The notes: generated by a model not told the origin, from the sequence alone. Positions 16,859 through 25,665 are shown, numbered from the stretch's first letter. The stretch is 37,059 nucleotides of DNA from an uncultured Clostridium sp. (GCA_938036545.1 CALHQJ010000078.1:1-37059); one strand, 5' to 3'. Program-made: numbers and translations.

Positions 16859-18361
16859 TTAGTCATAAGGAGTGAACGGAGCGAAGCTGTTAAGTCCAGT
16901 TTGACCCAGTCCGGTAACAGGCGCATTCTTTCCGTCTTTTTCCGGACAGCTGTAACGTGAAAACCACTCTTCCATCTGGGCTTCCAGCTGTTCGCAGACA
17001 GGCTGGGTGTAAGGAGCGTCCGCCAGATTACGCAGTTCATCTGGATCGGTCAGAAGGTGATACAGTTCGTTAGGGCCGTCTGGATAACGGCGGATATATT
17101 TCCACTGGCGGCTTCGAATCATGCGGGTAGCACCGTATTCATCATAGATTACTACGCTGGAGTCCTGATTGAGGGGCTGGCCCCGCAGTACTGCGGCAAA
17201 ACTTTTGCCTGGAAGGGAGTCATCTGGAGCAGGTAAGTCCAGAAGATCTGCCAGAGTGGGGAAAATGTCATAGTGACTTAATAAAGCGTCAGAAGTACTC
17301 TCTGGAGCAATTTTGCCTTTCCAGCTTACCAGAGCAGGAACTCTGACAGAGGTTTCATACATGTTTAACGGATAAGTGCCATTTCCTTTTCCGATAATGC
17401 CATGGTGTCCCATGTTCATGCCATTATCACCGGTAAAGAAAATAATGGTATCTTCTAATAGATTATGATCTTCCAGGTAATCCAGCAGTCTGCCTACATT
17501 TTCATCCATTGCAGTTACAGCAGCATAATAACCCTTTAAGCAGGTGCGGCGAAATTCTGCAAACTCAGCCATGGATTTTCTGTGGTAAATACTCCATGGA
17601 TGGGCAGGAAGATTGGGAACGCTTTCAAAAGGACAATTTTCATACTGCTGGTAAATACGTTCTGGGTGCTGATCCTTATTCCATGGAGAATGAGGGGCAG
17701 TGTAGTGAACGCTGAGGTAAAATGGATGGTCAGAGTCTTTGCAGCTGTCCATAAATTCCAGAGCATTATCAGTAATGTAATCAGTCAAATATGTATTGAG
17801 CATCATACGGAACCGTCCATCCTGCAAAACAGTGGGATAAAAATAATTATCACCGCCCATGGCAATGGTTTTCCAGTAAGAAAAACCTGCCCGAGGATGT
17901 CCGCTGTCCCCCAAGTGCCATTTTCCGGAAAGGCCGCAAGTATAACCGGCTTCTGCCAGTAAATCCGTATAGCAGGTTTCTCCTGCAATATAATCAATCG
18001 CAGCGTCTCCCTTTAATTGGCCTTTGGCCTGCTGATATTCTTTTGGAGAATCTGGATTGTAAATCTGTTTTAGTAATTCTTCATCTAACTGAGATTCATC
18101 AACATGGCCGGAGTGAATCCAGTCTCTGACGCCGTGTCTGGATGGAATGTGTCCCGTAAAGATGGAAGCTCTGGCAGGAGAGCAGACAGGAGACGCACAG
18201 TAAAAATTGTCAAAGCGCATACCGCTTTTCGCCAGTCTGTCTAAGTTGGGAGTCTTGATTTCTTTGTTGCCGTAACAGCCCAGAGACCAGTAACCTTGAT
18301 CATCCGTTAAAATAAATACAATATTCGGTCTTTTCATTGGTTCGCTCATTTCCCTTCTCAT
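16859..18361 (-). CDS. Type I sulfatase (formylglycine-dependent, Cys type)
   Basis: Hydrolyses sulfate esters, here probably from GAG-derived oligosaccharides. The signature CSPAR at residues 60-64 supplies the Cys that becomes formylglycine; the metal-binding TDDQG is at 19-23 and TGDNGMNMGHHG is in the second half. About 500 residues, normal for the family. No signal peptide is present, so it should be cytoplasmic like the lyase. In an anaerobe the Cys needs a radical-SAM maturase (anSME), which is not in this window. Start uncertain: ATG 18361 has no ribosome binding site and would leave a leader of only ~10 nt; ATG 18349 or 18337 (MKRPNIVF, the usual family beginning) are credible. It converges on the lyase gene. 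Confidence 0.93.
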   Translation of the reverse strand: MRREMSEPMKRPNIVFILTDDQGYWSLGCYGNKEIKTPNLDRLAKSGMRFDNFYCASPVCSPARASIFTGHIPSRHGVRDWIHSGHVDESQLDEELLKQIYNPDSPKEYQQAKGQLKGDAAIDYIAGETCYTDLLAEAGYTCGLSGKWHLGDSGHPRAGFSYWKTIAMGGDNYFYPTVLQDGRFRMMLNTYLTDYITDNALEFMDSCKDSDHPFYLSVHYTAPHSPWNKDQHPERIYQQYENCPFESVPNLPAHPWSIYHRKSMAEFAEFRRTCLKGYYAAVTAMDENVGRLLDYLEDHNLLEDTIIFFTGDNGMNMGHHGIIGKGNGTYPLNMYETSVRVPALVSWKGKIAPESTSDALLSHYDIFPTLADLLDLPAPDDSLPGKSFAAVLRGQPLNQDSSVVIYDEYGATRMIRSRQWKYIRRYPDGPNELYHLLTDPDELRNLADAPYTQPVCEQLEAQMEEWFSRYSCPEKDGKNAPVTGLGQTGLNSFAPFTPYD

Positions 18362-18377
18362 TGTTTATCTGTAAAAT

Positions 18378-18406
18378 AGAATAACATGGATGAGAACTTG
18401 TGTATA
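18378..18406 (-). promoter_or_regulatory. Possible sulfatase promoter
   Basis: On the - strand: TATACA (18406-18401), 17-base spacer, TATTCT (18383-18378), each matching the sigma-A consensus at four of six positions. The predicted start is near 18371, which favours a sulfatase start codon downstream of 18361. Confidence 0.35.
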
Positions 18407-18563
18407 TATGCTGTTTTTCAGGTGGTATGCATGATTTCTTTTTTGGAATGCGGTTCGCTGCAAAATGCCAGAATTTTATCATAGGGGGTGTCTTGAGTCT
18501 TTTCGCGTGGGCCTACCTTTTCAACAGCAATCGGCATCAGCGGAATGAAAACCCAACACTATC

Positions 18564-18592
18564 TCGACCAACTTCCCCTTCTGTGGTATAAT
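18564..18592 (+). promoter_or_regulatory. Sigma-A promoter with extended -10, for the GTPase-helicase pair
   Basis: TCGACC (18564-18569), 17-base spacer, then TGG-TATAAT (TATAAT at 18587-18592): a consensus -10 with an upstream TG. The transcript should start near 18599, leaving a leader of about 29 nt. That is too short for the leader-peptide attenuator known upstream of tet(M), so expression may be constitutive (inference). Confidence 0.7.
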
Positions 18593-18627
18593 TTCGTATT
18601 ATGCAATTATGGAGGAAATCATTTTTT

Positions 18628-20700
18628 ATGGGTGTTCAGGAGCCTAAAAAAATAAAAAAACATGTTTCCATGGGTGTTTTAGCCCATGTAGACGGAGGAA
18701 AAACTACATTTTCAGAGCAGCTTCTATACCATGCCGGAGTAATTCGTGCAGCAGGAAGAGTGGATCAGAAAAATACGGTAATGGATGGGGATGAGGTGGA
18801 AAAGTCCAGAGGAATCACCATTTACGCAGACCAGAGCTGGTTTGAATATCAGGGAGATGAATATCACCTTTTGGATACTCCAGGGCATGTGGATTTTTCA
18901 GCAGAGACAGAACGGGCTGTGACGGCGCTGGATTATGCGATTCTGCTGGCAGATGCTTCTTCCGGCGTGGCAGCTCATACAGTTACGCTGTTTCGGATGC
19001 TGAACCGTTTTCAGATTCCGGTATTTATCTTTATAAATAAGACGGATTTGGAAACTGCCAATGTGGATGGGACAATGAAAGAGATTCAGGAGAGGCTGAC
19101 GGAGAATGCCGTTTTTGTGGAAAACTGGCCTCCAAGTGAACAGGATTTGGAGGTTCTTACGGAATTTGCGGCAGAACGAGATGAAGAAATCATGGAGGAT
19201 TACCTGGAGGGACGTCCGGTAGAAAGTGATAAGCTTATTCCTGTTTTTCGCACCATGATCCGTAAAAGACAGGCCGTTTTGTGCATGAAAGGGTCGGCTT
19301 TGAAGGATGAGGGTATTGAGCAGTTTTTCCAGGCTTTTCATCAGTTGACAGAAACCAGGTACGAAGAAAATAAGCCATTTTCCGGTCTGGTATATAAGGT
19401 TCGCCATGATGAAAAGGGACAGCGGATAACGTTTGTAAAAGTGCTGTCCGGAGCCTTAAAAAGCAGGGATGAAGTTCAGGTTTTAAGGGAACAGATGGAG
19501 GAATCTGAACAGAAAACAAAGGACTTTGAAGTGGAAAAGGAAAAAATCCATGAAATCCGAACCTATTCCGGCCAGCAGAGTCAGGCAGTGCAAACAGCAG
19601 CTGCCGGAAGTCTCTGCGCTGTCACGGGGCTGGAATTTCCCAGCTGTCAGGATGTAATCCTGTCGGCTGAATACCCAAAAGAAGAACTTTCCGATCTGAT
19701 AAAACGTTATGCCGCCAGAAAACACTCCATGGAAATGCAGCCTGCCCTTCAGGCTCAGGTTTCTTCTGAAACAACAGACAGTCACACATTATACCAGACC
19801 TTAAAGCTTTTAGAAGATGAAGAACCTCAGCTTTTAACAGAAGCCAGGGAAGACAAGAGTCTGGTAGTCAGCGTTATGGGAAAAATTCAGTTGGAAGTGT
19901 TGACGCAGGTATTAAAGGAACGGTTTGGAATTGATGCAGTATTTGCTCCGCCAAAGGTGCTTTATCGGGAAACAGTTGCCCGTCCGGTAATGGGATTTGG
20001 CCATTATGAGCCTCTGCGCCATTATGCAGAAGCCCATCTTCGCATTGAACCGGCAGAACGGGGAAGCGGCATTTCTTTTGCAAGCGAATGTCACGTAGAT
20101 ACGCTGGCTTCCAATTACCAGAATTTGGTGCGGACTCATGTGTTCGAGAGAGTACACAGGGGAATCTTAACAGGCGCACCGTTAACAGATGTAAAAATTG
20201 TGCTGACTGCAGGAAAGGCCCATTTAAAACACACAGAAGGGGGAGATTTTCGAGAGGCAGTATACCGAGCGATTCGCCAGGGACTGGAAAAAGCGGAAAC
20301 GATTTTGCTAGAACCCTGGTATCAATTTGAAATCAGCGCCCCCAGCCAGTATGCAGGAAAAATTATGGCAGATATTCAGAAGCGGTTTGGCCAGTGCAGT
20401 CCGCCGGAATTGGAAGGAGATACGGTTTCTATATCTGGCAGAGGCCCAGTCGCATCTTTTATGGATTACGGGATTGAACTGGCAGCGCAGACCAAAGGGT
20501 GCGGAAGCATTTCCATGGTCTGGGGCGGCTATGAGGAATGTCACAATGCAGAGGCCGTGATTGCAGAATGTAACTACGACAAAGGGGCTGACAAAGAAAA
20601 TCCATCCTCCTCGGTTTTCTGTTCCCATGGGGCTGGATTTGTGGTAAACTGGAATGAAGTAGAGAATTATATCCATCTGCCGGCAGAAATGATCGATTGA
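18628..20700 (+). CDS. TetM-like translational GTPase (EF-G superfamily)
   Basis: Ribosome-associated GTPase of 690 residues resembling tetracycline ribosomal-protection proteins. G motifs are intact: AHVDGGKTT (19-27), RGIT (61-64), DTPGH (83-87) and NKTD (137-140). EF-G-like domains II-V follow. The domain IV tip region (about 527-542) reads GKAHLKHTEGGDFREA and lacks the YSPVS-type loop that TetM uses at the tetracycline site; the C-terminus also differs from TetM. It may therefore be a chromosomal paralogue with another role (rescue or housekeeping) rather than a resistance gene. The frame is open from 18601, but ATG 18628 with GGAGG 12 bases upstream is the better start. It is followed after 42 bp by an RNA helicase gene. 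Confidence 0.85.
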   Translation: MGVQEPKKIKKHVSMGVLAHVDGGKTTFSEQLLYHAGVIRAAGRVDQKNTVMDGDEVEKSRGITIYADQSWFEYQGDEYHLLDTPGHVDFSAETERAVTALDYAILLADASSGVAAHTVTLFRMLNRFQIPVFIFINKTDLETANVDGTMKEIQERLTENAVFVENWPPSEQDLEVLTEFAAERDEEIMEDYLEGRPVESDKLIPVFRTMIRKRQAVLCMKGSALKDEGIEQFFQAFHQLTETRYEENKPFSGLVYKVRHDEKGQRITFVKVLSGALKSRDEVQVLREQMEESEQKTKDFEVEKEKIHEIRTYSGQQSQAVQTAAAGSLCAVTGLEFPSCQDVILSAEYPKEELSDLIKRYAARKHSMEMQPALQAQVSSETTDSHTLYQTLKLLEDEEPQLLTEAREDKSLVVSVMGKIQLEVLTQVLKERFGIDAVFAPPKVLYRETVARPVMGFGHYEPLRHYAEAHLRIEPAERGSGISFASECHVDTLASNYQNLVRTHVFERVHRGILTGAPLTDVKIVLTAGKAHLKHTEGGDFREAVYRAIRQGLEKAETILLEPWYQFEISAPSQYAGKIMADIQKRFGQCSPPELEGDTVSISGRGPVASFMDYGIELAAQTKGCGSISMVWGGYEECHNAEAVIAECNYDKGADKENPSSSVFCSHGAGFVVNWNEVENYIHLPAEMID

Positions 20701-20742
20701 TATACAAATGATGGGTGAAATAAGCAGGAAATTGGAGAACAA

Positions 20743-22731
20743 ATGGAAACCACGGATTATTTAGGAAATTATTACGAAGAACTGTTTTTTGGACATGTAA
20801 ACCGGCGATATCGAACCATGACGGCTGGAGAAATGAGGAAAAGAGCAGAGAAACTGTGCCAGGCTACGCTGGATGAGATTGAAAAAGCCAATGAGTTAAG
20901 CGATATTCACGCAATGCTGTCAAAGGTATGTGCCTATTTAATGCATAAAGAGCACACAGTAAAATTGGCGGAGCAGAGGGCTTCCATTCACGATTATACC
21001 GTTTTGGCAAAGGAGTTTTGCCATCGCCTGGCAGAAAAAGATCTGCAGTTTTTGCCGCCTCTGGGAGTGGAGGAACTGGAGCAGATATTGAAAATGCAGG
21101 GAATCCGCCGTTATTTACTTAATAATTCCCTGGATAGGGCTTATCAGCTGTTTTATATTCCCAAGACCATTCAAAAAGGCATTTCCTCTTCCATGGAAAA
21201 ACGGCCGGAAGATGAGTATCCGGAAGCGCGGGCTATGAAGCGGAAATTTATTCTTCACATTGGCCCTACCAACAGCGGAAAAACCCATGACGCGTTAGCA
21301 CGATTAAAAGAATCTTCCCACGGCGCTTATTTTGGTCCTCTGCGCTTATTGGCCCTGGAGGTTTATGATAAGTGCAATGTAGAACATGTGCCTTGTTCTA
21401 TGATAACTGGAGAAGAAACCATAGAAGTGCCAGGAGCAGTATGCCAGTCTTGTACCATAGAGATGTTAAACGATCACGAATATTTTGATATTGTGGTAGT
21501 GGATGAATGTCAGATGGTGGGAGATCCCTATCGGGGACATAACTGGACAAGGGCGATTTTAGGGCTGCGGGCAGAAGAGATCCACCTGTGCATGGCTCCG
21601 GAAGCAGAGTCCATTATTACTCAGATGATTAAGAGGTGCGGCGACAGTTACCGGATTGTGCGCCACAAGAGAAACACTAGGCTTACAGTAGAACGAAAAG
21701 CCTATTCTATGGTAAATGATTTGAAAAAGGGAGACGCCTTGATTGTATTTTCCAAGAAGTCTGTGCTGGCTTTGGCTGCGCATCTGGAAAAACAGGGAAT
21801 TTCCTGCAGTGTGATTTATGGAAGCCTTCCTCCGGCTACGAGAAGAGAACAGGTGCGCCGCTTTTTAGAAAAAGAGACAGATATTGTAGTCAGCACCGAC
21901 GCCATTGGCATGGGGCTGAATCTTCCAATCCGTCGGATTGTATTTGTAGAGACCTCCAAATTTGACGGGGTGGCAAAGAGAAATCTGGAACCTGCTGAAA
22001 TTAAGCAGATTGCCGGTCGGGCCGGACGTTTTGGAATTTATGAAGAAGGATTTGTAGCGGCTGTAGATGGGATTGAGCTGATTGAAGACGGACTGTCCCG
22101 CCTTCCAGTGCCGATTATGAAGGCTTATGTGGGATTTCCGGAGCAGCTTTTGGAACTTCCGGCAGAGATTGACAACCTGATTAAAATATGGGCGTCCATG
22201 GATGCCCCTGCCATTTATCAGAAGATGGAAGTAGACGAACTGCTGGCGTTATATCAGCACTTTTTAATGGTTCATCGGGATCGGTTAAATGAATTTGAAA
22301 AACAGGAGATTTACAAGCTGATTACCTGTGCCATTGATATTAATAATAAACTGGTTGTAGATTTGTGGAAAGACTACTGTCGGGAATACCGTGAAGTGGA
22401 TGAACTGGAATTTCCCTACAGTCCTGGAAATGATTTGTACGATTTAGAAAGCTATTATAAGATGCTGGATCTGTATTTCCAGTTTTCCAGAAAAGTCAGT
22501 CTGCCTGTACAGGCAGAGAATCTGATGGAAGAACGCCGGGAAACTGAGGAGGAAATCAGCCGTATCTTAAAAAATGAGTGTGGAAGTTATTCTCGAAAAT
22601 GTTCGGTCTGCGGAAGAGAACTGGCCTGGGATTATCCATTTTCCATTTGTGAAAAGTGTTTTGAGCGGGGGAAAAATGAAAGACCCCGTCGAGGGGGATA
22701 CCGGAGTGAGGGAAGGTTTCGCAGAAGATAA
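20743..22731 (+). CDS. SUV3-like ATP-dependent RNA helicase with C-terminal zinc finger
   Basis: Superfamily 2 helicase of 662 residues closely resembling the mitochondrial RNA helicase SUV3. Motif I GPTNSGKT is at 174-181, DECQM (DExx box) at 254-258, VIYGSLPP about 358-365, STDAIGMGLNLPIRR about 384-398 and QIAGRAGRF at 422-430. The N-terminal 160 residues are helical and unrecognised. The C-terminus adds Cys620-x2-Cys623 and Cys636-x2-Cys639, a likely zinc ribbon, and ends in an Arg/Gly-rich tail (RPRRGGYRSEGRFRRR) suited to RNA binding. GGAG precedes the ATG at a 5-base spacing. It shares the promoter and terminator of the GTPase gene. SUV3 unwinds RNA for degradation, so a role in RNA turnover is likely; its bacterial partner is unknown. 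Confidence 0.88.
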   Translation: METTDYLGNYYEELFFGHVNRRYRTMTAGEMRKRAEKLCQATLDEIEKANELSDIHAMLSKVCAYLMHKEHTVKLAEQRASIHDYTVLAKEFCHRLAEKDLQFLPPLGVEELEQILKMQGIRRYLLNNSLDRAYQLFYIPKTIQKGISSSMEKRPEDEYPEARAMKRKFILHIGPTNSGKTHDALARLKESSHGAYFGPLRLLALEVYDKCNVEHVPCSMITGEETIEVPGAVCQSCTIEMLNDHEYFDIVVVDECQMVGDPYRGHNWTRAILGLRAEEIHLCMAPEAESIITQMIKRCGDSYRIVRHKRNTRLTVERKAYSMVNDLKKGDALIVFSKKSVLALAAHLEKQGISCSVIYGSLPPATRREQVRRFLEKETDIVVSTDAIGMGLNLPIRRIVFVETSKFDGVAKRNLEPAEIKQIAGRAGRFGIYEEGFVAAVDGIELIEDGLSRLPVPIMKAYVGFPEQLLELPAEIDNLIKIWASMDAPAIYQKMEVDELLALYQHFLMVHRDRLNEFEKQEIYKLITCAIDINNKLVVDLWKDYCREYREVDELEFPYSPGNDLYDLESYYKMLDLYFQFSRKVSLPVQAENLMEERRETEEEISRILKNECGSYSRKCSVCGRELAWDYPFSICEKCFERGKNERPRRGGYRSEGRFRRR

Positions 22732-22764
22732 TAGAACGGATATAGAATAACAGAATCTAATAAG

Positions 22765-22827
22765 AAGAGTATTGGCAGGATGGGAAGCGTGATGCATTCC
22801 GGTTTTGCCAATACTCTTATTTCTTTT
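22765..22827 (+). terminator. Terminator of the GTPase-helicase operon, possibly bidirectional
   Basis: AAGAGTATTGGCA (22765-22777) pairs perfectly with TGCCAATACTCTT (22806-22818), followed by ATTTCTTTT. The large loop contains a short GGAA/TTCC pairing. On the - strand the stem is followed by a weaker T-rich stretch, so it may also end the feoA transcript, whose stop codon touches it. Confidence 0.85.
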
Positions 22828-23062
22828 ACTCCGACACCAGTATTTCCACTGCGTTTTTATCCCTTAATGCAATGACCGCACAGCGTACCAGATAGGCGGA
22901 CATGGAGCCCTTTTGACCTTTTAATACGCAGGTGACGGTTTCGCCTGGCGCAAAACCCAGATCCCGAAGGCGCAGAGAGGAATCTTCATCTCCAGCCAGA
23001 AATGCAATTTTCCCTTTTTGTCCGACGTCTATTTGATTTAATGGAAGAACCATACTGTTCAC
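22826..23062 (-). CDS. feoA: FeoA-domain protein
   Basis: Small SH3-like cytoplasmic protein (78 residues or slightly fewer) that supports FeoB-mediated Fe(II) uptake. LPLNQIDVGQKGKIAFLAGD at the start, LRLRDLGFAPGETV in the middle, and VRCAVIALRDKNAVEILV at the end are typical of FeoA. The start is GTG 23062 or ATG 23053; neither has a clear ribosome binding site. It lies 67 bp after sfsA on the same strand, so it may be read from the sfsA promoter. It is separated from feoB by about 15 kb, unlike the usual feoAB operon. Confidence 0.9.
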   Translation of the reverse strand: MNSMVLPLNQIDVGQKGKIAFLAGDEDSSLRLRDLGFAPGETVTCVLKGQKGSMSAYLVRCAVIALRDKNAVEILVSE

Positions 23063-23129
23063 ATCACAAAACTGTCAGTTGTTATCAGGATATGCAAAAG
23101 CAAGGAAAGGGGTGCTGGCAGCGGAGCAG

Positions 23130-23864
23130 TCAATTCAGAATGTAAGGAACCGGAGAGTCGATTTCCATAGAATCCGGAGAAATCCGGCAGTCCATAGCCA
23201 GTATCCGGACTCCTGCCTGACTGGCTGCCGCCAGGGCATCTGCAAAAGCAGGATGGGTTTTGCGGTTAGGAGTAAAGCAGGAAATTTCCTTCATCTGAAT
23301 CACAAACAGGATGAAACAGGAAAAGCCCTCCCTGGCGGCGTTAATGAGTTCTTCTAAATGTTTGACGCCCCGTTCAGTAGGAGCATCTGGAAACATGGCC
23401 AGTCCGTCTGATTCTAACGTGACTCCCTTTACCTCCATGAAAGCCGGATGTCCGTCTAAGAGAAAAGCCAGGTCAAAACGTGACGCTCCATAAGTTACTT
23501 CTCTCCGAATATCGGCAGCCTGATTAGGCTGGGAATCAGAGGATAAGACAGTATGGAGTCCCTGATTGTTCAGCCATTCCCATGCAGCCAGGTTCGGGGC
23601 CTGGGAATCCATATTAATGAGAAGAGGTTCTTTCCCTTCTCGCAGTTTCCAAACGCCGATAAGGGAATAGGCGGTTTTTCGCCCCTTTGCTTGGGCGTCC
23701 TTGTGGTATTCCAGCAAAACTTTGACTCCAGGAATGAGAAGTTCTTTACATCTTCCTGTATTTTTTACATGACATATTACAGTCTGGCCATCTAAATCTA
23801 CATGGGCAATAAAACGGTTGGGACGGGCCAGAAAGGTTCCTTCTACGATACAATCATACTGCAT
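23130..23864 (-). CDS. sfsA: SfsA family protein (sugar fermentation stimulation / nuclease)
   Basis: Protein of 244 residues with the SfsA layout: an N-terminal OB-like part (EGTFLARPNRFIAHVDLDG, VICHVKNTGRCKELL) and a C-terminal PD-(D/E)XK-like nuclease region (RFDLAFLLDGHPAFMEVKGVTL, about residues 130-151). Family members bind DNA and have been reported as nucleases; the physiological role is unsettled. ATG 23864 is chosen over an in-frame ATG at 23897, because AGGAG lies 9 bases upstream and the promoter places the transcript start near 23890. Followed by feoA. Confidence 0.93.
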   Translation of the reverse strand: MQYDCIVEGTFLARPNRFIAHVDLDGQTVICHVKNTGRCKELLIPGVKVLLEYHKDAQAKGRKTAYSLIGVWKLREGKEPLLINMDSQAPNLAAWEWLNNQGLHTVLSSDSQPNQAADIRREVTYGASRFDLAFLLDGHPAFMEVKGVTLESDGLAMFPDAPTERGVKHLEELINAAREGFSCFILFVIQMKEISCFTPNRKTHPAFADALAAASQAGVRILAMDCRISPDSMEIDSPVPYILN

Positions 23865-23896
23865 TCTGAAACACTCCTGATATGGTATTTGCAGCA

Positions 23897-23925
23897 AGTA
23901 TAGCGGAAAAATGCGGAGATTGCAA
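23897..23925 (-). promoter_or_regulatory. Sigma-A promoter of sfsA (and probably feoA)
   Basis: On the - strand: TTGCAA (23925-23920), 17-base spacer, TATACT (23902-23897). The predicted start near 23890 is downstream of the most distal ATG and so fixes the sfsA start at 23864. Confidence 0.65.
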
Positions 23926-24041
23926 ACGTTCTTCCGCCTGAGAACCTTCTATAGCAGCCGATTGTCTTTCATTAGTGCAGACAAGTATGAGAAATGTGTA
24001 TGCATAATACGGACAAATGTGCGCCATGGACAATATTAACC

Positions 24042-24070
24042 TTGCGCCCGACTGTAAAATGTGCTAGAAT
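24042..24070 (+). promoter_or_regulatory. Sigma-A promoter of thrC
   Basis: TTGCGC (24042-24047), 17-base spacer ending in TGC, TAGAAT (24065-24070): an extended -10 type. The leader would be about 66 nt. I see no T-box or other attenuator in it. Confidence 0.6.
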
Positions 24071-24142
24071 TTCCACAAATCATTTTATAGATGAAGTATA
24101 GAAATCGTTACATAAACTTAAATAAGAAAAGAGGACGCAATC

Positions 24143-25633
24143 ATGGCATTATTCTATCAAAGCACCCGTGGAAAAGAAACCGGCGTTACCGCCTCTCAGG
24201 CTGTGTTAAAAGGTCTGGCAGATGACGGAGGCCTGTTTATGCCAACGGAGATTCCAAAACTTTCCATCCCTATGAGAGAGGTTGCCGGAATGTCCTATCA
24301 GGAGACTGCTTATGAGGTAATGAAGCTGTTCCTTACCGACTATACGGAAGAAGAGTTAAAAGACTGTATTGCAAAGGCTTATGATGAAAAATTTGACGTA
24401 GAGGAAATCGCCCCTCTGGCAAAGGCTGACAACATGTATTTTTTGGAACTGTTTCATGGAAAAACCATTGCTTTCAAAGACATGGCCCTGTCCATTCTGC
24501 CTCACCTGATGGTGACAGCGGCGAAGAAAAACGGCGCAGATAAAGAGATCGTGATTTTGACGGCTACTTCAGGAGATACTGGAAAGGCTGCCATGGCCGG
24601 TTTTGCTGATGTGCCAGGCACTCGGATTATTGTATTTTATCCAAAGGGCGGAGTCAGCAGGGTGCAGGAATTACAGATGCGTACCCAAAAGGGAGACAAT
24701 ACCAGCGTAGTAGCAATTCACGGCAATTTTGACGATGCCCAGACGGGAGTAAAGAAGATTTTCGGAGATAAGGAGTTTGGAAAAGAACTGGCTGAAAGCG
24801 GATTCCAGCTTTCCAGCGCCAACTCCATTAACATCGGACGTCTGGTTCCCCAGATAGTTTATTACGTATATGCTTATGCAAAGCTGCTGGAAAACGGCGA
24901 GATTGAAGACGGTGAAAAGATTCATGTAACTGTGCCGACCGGAAATTTCGGCAATATTTTAGCTGCATATTTTGCAAAGCAGGTGGGGGTTCCCATTGAC
25001 AAACTGATTTGTGCTTCTAATGAAAATAAGGTCCTTTACGACTTTTTCACCACAGGAACTTATGATAGAAAGAGAGAATTTATCCTGACCAATTCTCCTT
25101 CCATGGATATTTTGATTTCCAGCAATTTAGAGCGTCTCATCTATTTAAGCACAGGCTGCAACGCAGAACAGACCGGAGCGCTTATGGCAGATTTAAGCCA
25201 AAAGGGCGCATATACTATTACAGAAGAGATGAAAAAGGCTATGGCTGATTTTAGAGGCGGATTTGCTACTCAGGAAGAAGACGGCCGGATGATCCGCAAG
25301 GTCTTTAACGAAGTCGGCTATTTAATGGATACCCACACAGGCGTAGCGGCAGCTGTTTATCAGCAGTATCAGAAGGAAACAGGAGATCAGACCAAGACGG
25401 TGATTGCATCTACTGCCAGCCCCTATAAGTTTTCCAGAAGCGTTATGGAAGCCATTGCAGGTCCGCAAGCAGAAGAGGACGAGTTTGCGCTGATTGATGA
25501 AATGAGCCGCCTGTCCGGAACTCCGATTCCTCAGGCAGTAGAGGAAATCCGCACAGCGCCCATCCGTCACAGCAGGGAATGTGAGATCGCAGATATGAAG
25601 GCAGAGATTAAAGAGATCCTTTCCATGGAGTAA
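24143..25633 (+). CDS. thrC: Threonine synthase
   Basis: PLP enzyme that converts O-phosphohomoserine to threonine, the last step of threonine synthesis, in the cytoplasm. Its 496 residues fit the long class of ThrC. The N-terminus MALFYQSTRG and the PLP-binding Lys112 in TIAFKDMAL are characteristic, with TATSGDTGKAA (about residues 139-149) as the phosphate loop and VPTGNFGNILA as a second cofactor-binding segment. GAGGA lies 7 bases before the ATG. It appears to be a single-gene unit with its own promoter; no clear terminator separates it from the aldolase promoter. Confidence 0.96.
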   Translation: MALFYQSTRGKETGVTASQAVLKGLADDGGLFMPTEIPKLSIPMREVAGMSYQETAYEVMKLFLTDYTEEELKDCIAKAYDEKFDVEEIAPLAKADNMYFLELFHGKTIAFKDMALSILPHLMVTAAKKNGADKEIVILTATSGDTGKAAMAGFADVPGTRIIVFYPKGGVSRVQELQMRTQKGDNTSVVAIHGNFDDAQTGVKKIFGDKEFGKELAESGFQLSSANSINIGRLVPQIVYYVYAYAKLLENGEIEDGEKIHVTVPTGNFGNILAAYFAKQVGVPIDKLICASNENKVLYDFFTTGTYDRKREFILTNSPSMDILISSNLERLIYLSTGCNAEQTGALMADLSQKGAYTITEEMKKAMADFRGGFATQEEDGRMIRKVFNEVGYLMDTHTGVAAAVYQQYQKETGDQTKTVIASTASPYKFSRSVMEAIAGPQAEEDEFALIDEMSRLSGTPIPQAVEEIRTAPIRHSRECEIADMKAEIKEILSME

Positions 25634-25665
25634 ACACCAGAAGAAAAACTTTCGCAAAGTAAGTC

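Noticed and set aside
18601..18627. Upstream ATG at 18601 as start of the GTPase
   Set aside because: It lies about two bases from the predicted transcript start, ahead of the GGAGG site, and adds residues not typical of the family.
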